Positions 54,528 through 64,000 of a stretch of 64,000 nt of DNA are shown piece after piece (within the stretch, counting starts at the first letter, position 1; the number at the start of each line of letters is the position of its first letter). The stretch comes from Bubalus kerabau (taxonomy: Eukaryota; Chordata; Mammalia; Artiodactyla; Bovidae): assembly GCF_029407905.1 (NCBI RefSeq), contig NC_073639.1:41247501-41311500 (forward strand). The letters are read 5' to 3'. The notes below the pieces were generated by a model. That model was not told the DNA's origin. It saw only the letters and a program-made list of their open reading frames with translations, and ran no database searches. A program made the translations under genes and the position numbers.

Positions 54528-56762
54528 CACTGGAGAAGGGAATGGCAAACCACTTCAGTATTCTTGTCTTGAGAACCCCATAAACAGTATGAAAAGGCAA
54601 AATTATAGGGTACTGAAAGAGCAACTCCCCAGGTCGGTAGGTGCACAAGTTGCTCCTGGAGATCAGTGGAGAAATAATTCCAGAAAGAATGAAGGGATGG
54701 AGCCAAAGCAAAAACAATCCCCAGTTGTGGATGTGACTGGTGATAGAATCAAGGTCCGATGCTGTAAAGAACAATATTGCATAGGAACCTGGAATGTCAG
54801 GTCCATGAATCAAGGCAATTTGGAAGTGGTCAAACAGGAGATGGCAAGAGTGAACGTCAACATTCTAGGAATCAGAGAACTAAAATGGACTGGAATGGGT
54901 GACTTTAACTCAGATGACCGTTATATCTACTACTGTGGGCAGGAATCCCTTAGAAGAAATGGAGTAGCCTTCATGGTTAACAAAAGAGTCTGAAATGTAG
55001 TATTTGGATGCAACCTCAAAAACGACAGAATGGTCTCTGTTTGTTTACAAGGCAAACCATTCAATATCACAGTAATCCAAGTCTATGCCCAACCAGTAAT
55101 GCTAAAGAAGCTGAAGTTGAATGGTTGGTTCTCTGAAGACCTACAAGACCTTTTAGAACTAACACCCAGAAAAGATATGCTTTTCATTACAGGAGACTGG
55201 AATGCAAAAGTAGGAAGTCAAGAAACACCTGGGGTAACAGGCAAATTTGGCCTTGGAATAGGGAATGAAGCAGGGCAGAGGCTAATAGAGTTTTGCCAAG
55301 AGAATGCACTGGTCATAGAAAACACCCTCTTCCAACAACACAAGAGAAGACTCTACACATGGAGATCACCAGATGGTCAACACTGAAATCAGATTGATTA
55401 TATTCTTTACAGCCAAAGATGGAGAGGGTCTATACAGTCAGCAAAAACAAGACCGGGAGCTGAATGTGGCTCAAATCACAAACTCCTTATTGCCAAATTC
55501 AGACTTAAACTGAAGAAAGTGGGGAAAATCACTACACCATTCAGGTATGACCTAAATCAAATCCCTTATGATCATACAGTGGAAGTGAGAAATAGATTTA
55601 AGGGACTAGATATGATAGACAGAGTGCCTGATGAACTATGGATGGAGGATCGTGACATTGTACAGGAGACAGGGATCAAAACCATCCCCATGGAAAAGAA
55701 ATGCAAAAAAGCAAAATGGCTGTCTGGGGAGGCCTTCCAAATAGCTGTGAAAAGAAGTGAAAAGCAAAGGAGAAAAGGAAAGATATAAGCATCTGAATGC
55801 AGAGTTCCAAAGAATAGAAAGGAGAGAAAAGAAAGCCTTCCTCAGTGATCAAGGCAAAGAAATAGAGGAAAACAACATAATGGGAAAGACTAGAGATCTC
55901 TTCAAGAAAATTAGAGATACCAAGGGAACATTTCATGCAAAGATGGGCTCAATAAAGGACAGAAATGGTATGGACCTAACAGAAGCAGAAGATATTAAGA
56001 AGAGGTGGCAAGAATACACAGAAGAACTGTACAAAAAAGATGTTCAAAACAAAGATAATTATGATGGTGTGATCCCTGACCTAGAGCCAGACATCCTGGA
56101 ATGTGAAGTCAAGTGGGCCTTAGAAAGCATCACTATGAACAAAGCTGGTGGAGGTGATGGAATTCCAATTGAGCTAGATCCTTTCAGATCCTGAAAGATG
56201 ATGCTGTGAAAGTGCTGCACTCAATATGCCAGCAAATTTGGAATGCTCAGCAGTGGCCACAGGAATGCAAAAGGTCAGTTTTCATTCTAATCCCAAAGAA
56301 AGGCAATGCCAAAGAATGCTCAAACTACCGCACAATTGCACTGATCTCACACGCGAGTAAAATAATGCTCAAAATTCTCCAAGCTGGGCTTCAGCAATAT
56401 GTGAACCGTGAACTTCCAGATATTCAAGCTGGTTTTAAAAAAGGCAGAGGAACCAGAGATCAAATTGCCAACATCTTCTGGATCATCAAAAAAGCAAGAG
56501 AGTTCCAGAAAATCATCTACTTCTGCTTTATTGTCTATGCCAAAGCCTTTGACTGTGTGGATCACAAGAAACTGTGGGAAATTCTGAAAGAAATGGGAAT
56601 ACCAGACCACCTGATCTGCCTCTTAAGAAACCTGTATGCAGGTCAGAAATCAACAGTTAGAACTGGACATGGAACAACAGACTGGTTCCAAATAGGAAAA
56701 GGAGTACGTCAAGCCTGGCATGTGTTCATGGGGTCACAAAATGTTGGACACTAATTAGTGGC
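54522..56762 (+). mobile_element. BovB LINE, sense, right part of interrupted copy
   Basis: Resumes the 5'UTR at the target duplication (gtggtccactggagaaggga) and runs through endonuclease and RT to ggaaaaggagtacgtcaa at 56714. It then jumps to the 3' tail (gcctggcatgtgttcatggg ... ggacactaa ... gctgaacaacaaca). RT motif C, the C-terminal domain and most of the tail are deleted. Confidence 0.94.
54589..56754 (+). pseudogene. BovB ORF2 of the sense copy
   Basis: Frames 54589-54993, 55030-55386, 55519-55788, 55757-56194 and 56206-56754 together cover the BovB protein from its N-terminus to mid-RT. The endonuclease start is present (YCIGTWNVRSMNQGNLEVVK, IRELKWTGMGDFNSDD) with a stop after VNKRV (tga at 54991-54993). 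GDWNAKVGSQ is intact, but the SDH motif reads GSNHK. The RT has VYAKAFDCVDHKK but ends at GKGVRQ, joined to tail sequence that gives AWHVFMGSQNVGH and a stop. It lacks YADD and is non-functional. Confidence 0.9.
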
Positions 56763-58818
56763 TGAACAACAACAATATCTTTTAACTGTAAAAAATAAGG
56801 CATGTTTAATAGTTGAACTCTAGGAAAAATGCAAATAACACAGAGAACTATGGGAAAATTTATATTATGTGAAGTGTGTAGAATATATCTAGGTATGAGA
56901 GACAGTCATCTATAGACCTTACAGTAAACACATTTAAATTTCAGAGCTTAATATTATTGTAAAAGTGTCTAAATAAACAATATTGATAATGGGATAGATA
57001 TTAATTTGACTTATAAAATGTATGGCTTGCAGTATAAGGTGTCCCACCACTGTATTTGTATTAGGCCTATTATTCAAGTGCTATTATAAGAAACTCCATT
57101 AAGTCCTACTGGACTTAGAAGTATATGCATGTCATATTTGGTAAGAAAAACATTCTTTAAGTGAAAAGTAGGTTTGTTTACTACTGGCAGAGAATAAACT
57201 CTTGACTAAACTAAACTAAACACTGGGTAAAATTACTATACAACTTAAGTTGTACATTATAAAATGTTTATTATCTGATATATTGAATAAAACAACTGAA
57301 TTCCATAGCAACACACTCATAGAACAGAGAATCAACCCTAGTCTAGACAAGCCTAAAATACTGGGGCCTTGTTGAGCATTGGCCCAATTTACTTGCAAGT
57401 TAGACTTTCACTTGCAAGGTGAAAAAAAAAATCACAGTGACATTAGATTAGAAATAAAGTGCACAATAAATGTAATGCACTTAGTCATCCCCAAATTATC
57501 CTCCATTAAATCAATCCCTAGTGCCAAAAAAAGGTTGGGATCTCTGCACTGGAGACTCTATCATCAGCCTAGTGTCACCCCAATAAAGGTGAGTTACTGT
57601 CCCTATTCCCAGTTCCAGAAAGTAACCTGATGTTTGTCACAAGAGAAAAAGGAGGCCATAAGAATAGATATAGCTCCAAAATTATCCGCAAAAACCCTGA
57701 CTTTATTTGAAACAGAATGTGAGGAAATTAAGGTTAAAGAGCACTCTTAAAAATGGTAAAGATGTGAACTGTAAGCAGTTGGTAACTCTACTTACAATTT
57801 ACAAAGTGAAGCTGGGGTCTGAGCCTTCTGTAAAACTTTAGAGGGGAGACCTTAGGTTTCAACACCATATGTTGGTAAAATGTTGATGCTCCACCCACCT
57901 TACCCAGAGCTGCCAGAAAGGCACTGGAAACTGTCAGTCTCAGAAAAGTTAAGAAAGACTAGTGAACCACTCAGATAGAAACACAACCTTCTCTACCAAA
58001 AGCATGACTGGGAAGGTCATTAAAGCAAAAAGCTCAGTGACTACCACAGTTAACACTTATCCAGAAATAGAAAAATCCCTCCCCTTCAATCCACTAGGTT
58101 TTCAGTTTCGTCCTGCCTGAAGAGCGCCAGATAGCACACTTTTCCTTGAATGGAGTGCTGCTGATGATCCTCTGTGATGAGAGGGGACTTGAAAAGTTGT
58201 TACACTTGCACCCACTTCACCTCTGAAAATGTGTCCTCCATCATGCGAGTCTAATCTGTTGCAGCCCCCCAAGTTTTCTATTGACCCTGGATGTTGAATT
58301 GCCACCTGCTTGCTATGACTTAGGTATTAAAGTTCCATAGCACTTCATAGTTTGTATTAATCATGCATATTAACAAAGCAACTCATTGTTTAACAGACAC
58401 TTCCAAAAAAATAAAAATAAAGAAAGTTTACAATTTACAAATTGTAGGTCAACAATTTTACTAGAGAGAATCAGAGAAATGCACAGCCAAGAAAATCCCC
58501 CCACCTCCAACCCCGAGTTCAGAGCAAATCACAGAGAGGAATCATAGAACTTCTAAAAAAAAAAACTCTGAATGTAATTTGAGCAGACGTTTCAGCAAAT
58601 TGTCCCCAGGCAGGGTTTGTTGAAACAATAGTGAATTCAGCCAGCAATTACTGGAGCCTAGTAATTTGGTATGATATGACAAAGACAGATTAATACAGAG
58701 ATCAGACAAGGAAACAGTCTGAGAGTGTCCTGCTAAAACCAATGTCATTCAAGAAGGATTGTGGAAATGTTAAAGGCCATACCTTCTGTGCAGTAGCATT
58801 AGACTTCAACTTGTGTGA
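56763..58818. other. Unassigned intergenic DNA
   Basis: Two kilobases with no gene or repeat family that I can name. 57500-58320 is slightly GC-richer. Decayed L1 or LTR material is possible. Confidence 0.4.
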
Positions 58819-58827
58819 GTGGACTAT

Positions 58828-59020
58828 CAGTTCAGTTCAGTCGTCCAGTCATGTCTGCCTCTTTGTAACCCCATGGACTGAAGCAAACCAGGCTTCCCTG
58901 TCCAGCACCAACTCTCGGAGCTTGCTCAAACTCATGTCCTTCGAGTCAGTGATGCCATCCAACCACCTTATCCTCTGTTGTCCCCTTCTCCTCCTGCCTT
59001 CAATCTTTCCTAGCATCAGG
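58828..59020 (-). mobile_element. Short BovB 3' tail (ART2A-type), antisense
   Basis: cagttcagttcagtcgtcca through ctcaaactcatgtccttcga to cctagcatcag, about 190 bp. Exact target-site duplication gtggactat at 58819-58827 and 59021-59029. Confidence 0.93.
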
Positions 59021-59199
59021 GTGGACTATATCTCACTCTAATAGTCCAATAAAGTCATAAATGAATAAAAACTACAAGAAGCTCTGTTAAACAGTATGTG
59101 GATTTGCTATGTTATGTAAATTATCTTACTTTTAAAAACAATAAAAAGATAAATACAAAGGAAAAAAACGTGACTTACATTAGGGGAGGGGTAAACAGA

Positions 59200-60100
59200 A
59201 AATATTTTGGGCTCCAACTGTTTTACTGAACAAGCAGAGTTTCAAAGCAGCTGTTTTAAATATCTTCAAAGAACTAAGAGAAGCTATGCTTTAAAAACAT
59301 CAAAGGAAAGATAATAACAATGTCCTACCAAAGAAAGAATAGCAATAAAGACAGATTTTTGTTTTTAAAAAGCTGAATTTCTAGAGTTGAAAAGTACAGT
59401 AACCAAAAACTAATTCACTGAAAATAGATTCATAATGATTGTAAAATACTAAGAATGATACAATAGAAAATAAAGACAAAAGAACAGAGTCTAAGATAAA
59501 AATGTTATATTACTAACAACATCACTATATATGCAATAGGATTAACAGAATAAAATAAATATATTGAAGAAATAAGAAATGAATATTCCAAAATTTAATG
59601 GAAAACATTAACCTACCAATAAAATGCAAATAGTACAAATACAAAAATATCCACATCAGGGTTGCCGTAGTAAAGGTTTTGACAGCCAGTGACAGACACA
59701 AGTCAAAGCAAGAGGAAAATGACATCACCCTTATGGCAATACCAGTAATATTAACAGTGATGAATTATCACAAACAATGGAAGCCAGTATGACAGTATGA
59801 CATATGTTATACTGTCAGTATGACATGTTCAAAATGCTGAAATATTGTCAACAAGAATTTTATATCCAGCAAAATTTTATTTCAAAGTATAATATAAAGA
59901 AATTATAAAATGAAATATTCTCATATAAACAAAATTTGGAGAATTTTTTGCTTAAAGAACTAACTTGAAATTCTAAAGGAATTGTTTTCAGAATAAAGGC
60001 ATAAGAACCCAGACAATAATGTGAATTTACAAGAAAAAATCAAAGCATGGTAATGGCTATTATATAATTACTAAATACAGTGTAAATACATACTCACTCC
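59200..60100 (+). mobile_element. Ancient L1 fragment (5' half)
   Basis: tgaatttctagagttgaaaa followed by gtacagtaacc resembles the L1 ORF1 region. tgttcaaaatgctgaaatat and aagaattttatatccagcaa resemble old L1M sequence. No open frame remains. Confidence 0.6.
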
Positions 60101-60259
60101 CTATTCTTTTAATCGATTTGTTAATGAATTTTATCAGACATTATGCTGTAGTAGTATTGCTGGTCTTTTAACACAGAATTTTGTTAGGCAATAGCAAAAA
60201 AGAGAAGCTGTATTAATCTGTATTGGGATAAAGAAATTAAATCAGACAATAACTTGAAT

Positions 60260-62200
60260 ACACTGGAACAAATTATTAGAAATGGAGAATGTAAAAAAAA
60301 CTACTAGAACTAATAAAGGAATTCAAAATTTGCATGATACTAAATCAACATATAAAAGTCTGTTGCATTCCTATGCACTAATTACAAAATATTAGAAAGA
60401 GAAATAAAGAAAAACTAAATTATAATCACATATAAAAAATAGGAATAAATACATTTAACCAAGGAAGTGAAAGTTCTGTAACATTGAAATCTATAAGATA
60501 CTAATAAAACAAATTGAAGAAAATCAAATAAATGCATATATTCAAACAAAGCAAATATATTCTGTGTTCATGGATTGGAAGAATTAATATTGTTAAATGT
60601 CTATACTACTCAAAGCAATATACAGATTCAATGCAGTTAATATCAATATTCAAATGTCAATTTTCACAAATATAGAACAGAATCCTAAAATTTGCACGGA
60701 ACAAAAAAAAAAGAGAGAGAGAGAGACAAACAAAGCAAATAACCGATTCAGTCTTGAAAAAGGAAAATAAAGCTGGAGGCATCATACTCTCTGATTTCAA
60801 AGTATATGACAAAGTTACACTGTAATCAAAAATGGTATGGTATTGCCATAAAAACAGACACATAGATCAATGGAACAGAATAGAGAGCCCAGAAATAAAC
60901 CCATGCATATATGGTCAATTAACCTGTAACAAAGGACCCAAGAATACACAATGGGGAATGGACAGTCTCTTCAATAAGTGATCTTGGAAAAACTGAATCA
61001 TCACATCAAAAAGAAAAAAAAGAAACTGGACTACTGTCTAACACCACACATAAGAATTAACTAAATTAGATGAAAAACTTGAATGTAAGAGCTGAACCTA
61101 TAAAACTCCCGAAAAAAGAAAAATGTTGGCAAAAAGTTCCTTCATATCAGTCTTAGTAATGATATATATTTTTTTCAAATGGACACCAAAATTAAAAGCA
61201 GTACAAATGAAAATAGATAAGTGGAACTCTATCAAACTGAAAAAAAAAAAAAATCTGCACAGCAAAGGAAACCATCAACAAAAAAGTGAAAGAAAATATT
61301 TGCAAATAATATAACTGATACGGGGTTAATATCAAAAGTACATGAGGAACACATGCAACTCAGTTTCAAAAATCAAACAGTAAATAATTTGATTTTTTAA
61401 AATGAGCAAAGGACCCGAAATGATACTCCCCTGAAGAAAACCTACAAATGACCAGGAAGTAAATGAAAATGTGCTCAACACTACCAGTCATCAGGGAGAA
61501 GTGATCCCAAATCACAATATCTCCTCAAACCTGTTAAATCAGTTATTATCAAAAAGACAAGAGCTAACAAGTAGTGGCATGGACGTGGAGCAAACTGAGC
61601 CCTTTCGCATTATTTGTGAGAATATAAATTGGTCTGGCCTCTATGGAAAATGGCATGGAGTTTCCTCAAAAAACTAAAAATTGAATTAGCAGTATTTCCA
61701 CATCTGTTTATAAATACAAAGGAAATGAAATCACTATCTTGAAGTGAGATGTGCACCCTCATGTTCACTGAAGTATTAGTTATGATAGCCAAGGTATGGA
61801 AAAAAACACTTAAGCATGCATGGACAAATAAATGGTTTAAAAAATGCTATACACACACACAACGGAATGTTATAACTCAAAAGAAAAAAGAACACTGTGG
61901 TCACTATGCTAAGTGAAATGAAACAGAGAAAGACAAATAATATATGATTTCATGTATATGTAGAATCCATAAAGGCAGAGATTATATATTGTTTACTAGG
62001 GACTGCGACTGGGGAATTGGGGATAATAAGGATATATTTGTCAAAGGGTACAAACTTCTAGTGATAAGAAAATTCAGTGATTGAATGTATAGAATGGCGA
62101 CTATAGTTCACAGTCCTGTATTGTACACCTGAATATTCTTATGGAACTAGATTGCAAAGGTTCTCACTACACCAACAATAAAGAAAAAAATGATACTTTG
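60260..62200 (+). mobile_element. Ancient L1 ORF2 remnant
   Basis: Follows ORF2 order: aaaagtctgttgcattccta, ttcatggattggaagaatta, tagatcaatggaacagaata, atggacagtctcttcaataa, agcaaaggaaaccatcaac, tggcctctatggaaaatgg, ending in a 3'UTR-like stretch. Many stops and indels. An inactive L1M-type element. Confidence 0.85.
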
Positions 62201-62394
62201 TGAGATGTAAGATGTATTAACTGACCTTATTGTGGTAAATAATAAGCAATATATACATGCATTAAATCATTACAATGTACACCTTAAATGTACATACTGT
62301 AATATGTCAATTATACTCAATTAAGTTTTATAAAAAATAGCAAATGTATACAATAAAATGTCAATTGCATCTCATTTGACTTGTAAAAACAATA

Positions 62395-63140
62395 AAAAGA
62401 CAATATACTCATGAAAAGCTACAGAAGATAATCATCTATGAAGGAAATGCTAATAAAATCCACAATGTGATTCCACTTCACACAAACTAACATAATCAGA
62501 ATGAAAAAATAACTAGTGTTGGTGTATATGTGGAAAAATAAGAAATCTCTTACACTTCTGGTGAGAATGTAAAATACTATAAGCACTTTGTAAAAAAGGT
62601 CTGTAAACTTCATAAAATATTGATACAGAATTATCAAATGACTCAAGGGTCCCACTTCTAGGTATACATACAAGACTTAAAATATAGGCATACAGAAATC
62701 CATGTATACAATTGTTCATAGCAGCATTATTCATAATAGCAAGAATGTGGATATATTCAGATGTTTAACATCTAGTGAAGGAATAATTATAACATAGGAT
62801 AGCCACGTAATTATCAATTATAAAAGAATGAATAGTTACCTACTTTAAAATATGCAAACCTTGAAACATTATGCTAATTAAATAAAGTCAGTCATAAAAG
62901 ACCATATCTTGAACAATTCCATTCATATAAAACTTCTAAAATACAAAGCTAGGGAAATATAAAAGTATATTAGATGTTCAGGGAGGCTTGGGTAGCATGA
63001 TCTCTAATAAGAACTGATTTTCTTTTAGGGTGATGAATGTCTTCTGTGATTGATTATGATTATATTTACACAACTAAGATATATTAAAATTATTCAATTG
63101 TACACTTAAGCAGCTGAGTTGTGGCATTGCATTTTATCTC
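62395..63140 (+). mobile_element. Ancient L1 3' end
   Basis: acttctggtgagaatgtaaa, agcagcattattcataatag and tacacttaagcagctgagt match the end of an old L1 (L1MD/ME-like). It is a separate piece from the preceding L1. Confidence 0.75.
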
Positions 63141-63149
63141 AGTAACACT

Positions 63150-63460
63150 GTTCTATGATAAAGTGAAAACTGATGGAGATGAAAGGAGAAATATTCAGAT
63201 GACATAATTTATATGTTGAAAATTTCAAGGAATCTGCAAGAAAGCTTCTAGAACTGATAAGTGAATTCAGTGTGGTCATAAGATACAAGATCAATACACA
63301 AAAATCAATTGCATTTCTATATATTTACAATGGACCAGTGAAGACTGAAGTTAATGATCCAAAAACATTTAAAATTGTTCCAGAGATAATGAAATATGAG
63401 GGATAAATCTAACAACACTTGTATATAATTCATATATAGAAAATAATAAGATATTGAAGA
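63150..63460 (+). mobile_element. Ancient L1 ORF2 fragment
   Basis: agaaatattcagatgacata, ttctagaactgataagtgaa and caaaaatcaattgcatttct correspond to the RT C-motif and downstream region of L1. Decayed. Confidence 0.75.
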
Positions 63461-63654
63461 AAAAAAACAAAGGAATCATAAATACTAGAAAAGGCATATT
63501 ATGTCCATTGATTTAAACACACAGCTGAGTAAAGACATCAGTTCTTAAACTGATCTATAGGGATTTTTTTTCTCTGTTGCTGCAGAGGTTTTTTTCTTTT
63601 TTCCAATTGATGTGCCTTCATTACCTGGAGGAGCAAATGGAGAATAAATCTATT

Positions 63655-64000
63655 CTAGCCATGAGAATCCCATGAAAATTATGAAAGGGTAAAAGGTATG
63701 ACACTAGAAAGTGAGCACCTCACATTGGAAGGTGTCTAATATGCTACTGGGGAAGAGCAGAGGGCAATTACTAATACCTCCAGAAAGAATGAAGCAACTG
63801 TACCAATGTGGAAATGAAGCTCAGTCGTGGATGTGTCTGGTGCTGAAAGTAAAGTCCAATGCTATAAGAACAATATTGCAAGCCTGGAATGTTAGGTCCA
63901 TGAATCAGAGTAAATTGAAAGTGGTGAAGCAGGAGATGGCAAGAGTGAATGTCAATATCTCAGGAATCAGTGACCTAAAAAGGAAGGGAATGAGAAAATT
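63655..64000 (+). mobile_element. BovB 5' part, continues beyond window
   Basis: gagaatcccatgaaaattat, aatatgctactggggaagag, tccagaaagaatgaagcaac, gcctggaatgttaggtccat and caggagatggcaagagtgaa are the BovB 5'UTR end and endonuclease start in sense. Compared with the copy at 54737 there are a few substitutions and small deletions. The 3' part is outside the window. Confidence 0.9.

Noticed and set aside
51749..56762. The head-to-head BovB pair as one twin-primed insertion
   Set aside because: Both halves contain the same endonuclease and RT regions, they differ in sequence, and a 15-bp target duplication shows that one was inserted into the other.
6941..58020. Repeated near-identical segments as a CRISPR or satellite array
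   Set aside because: The recurrence comes from dispersed Bov-tA and BovB copies with individual target duplications and irregular spacing, not from a regular array.
59690..59745. A BovB fragment suggested by tgacatcacccttatggcaa
   Set aside because: The match is about 20 bases with no BovB sequence on either side, inside an ancient L1 region. Most likely chance.

Overview
This is mammalian nuclear DNA from a ruminant, almost certainly a bovid. It is AT-rich and mostly non-coding. It carries many copies of ruminant-restricted retroposons: BovB (RTE-type LINE), Bov-tA and Bov-A2 SINEs built on the BovB 3' tail, CHR-type tRNA-derived SINEs, a ruminant L1, and an ERVK-like LTR. Older MIR, L2 and L1M remnants are also present. 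I saw no bacterial or viral gene organisation, no CRISPR array and no functional RNA gene. Cattle, buffalo, sheep and goat cannot be separated from the sequence alone.

The only host gene I can support is the terminal exon of FSTL5 (follistatin-like 5) on the + strand. A splice acceptor at 38605-38606 opens an exon whose coding part runs 38607-39309. A long 3'UTR follows, ending near a canonical AATAAA at 41148-41153 with a GT-rich stretch just downstream. Positions 1-38606 are therefore read as the last FSTL5 intron (no other exon found), and about 41180-64000 as 3' intergenic DNA.

Layout. 0-9 kb: sparse repeats, a 0.9-kb inverted duplication tied to a pair of Bov-tA copies (5.1-6.2 kb), antisense BovB 3' ends and a 5'-inverted L1 (8.5-9.0 kb). 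9-19 kb: MIR, CHR and Bov-tA SINEs and a 2-kb decayed BovB. 19-34 kb: ancient L1 and other old repeats, a nest of SINEs inside an L1 3' end (25.7-26.9 kb), an antisense LTR carrying a BovB (28.3-29.7 kb), and BovB inserted in a Bov-tA (33-34 kb). 34.6-38.05 kb: a 5'-truncated L1 with target-site duplications whose ORF2 has one visible nonsense codon. 38.6-41.2 kb: FSTL5 exon and 3'UTR. 42-50 kb: Bov-tA, BovB and L1 fragments, with local duplications. 51.3-56.8 kb: one BovB inserted antisense into the 5'UTR of another. 59-63.5 kb: ancient L1 pieces. 63.65-64 kb: the 5' part of another BovB running off the window.

The LINE reading frames encode endonuclease and reverse-transcriptase segments, but every copy here is truncated, frameshifted or mutated at key residues. 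I found no convincing undescribed biological system. The observations most worth checking are structural: nested, inverted and template-switched retroposon insertions, and their position in and beside the FSTL5 3' end.
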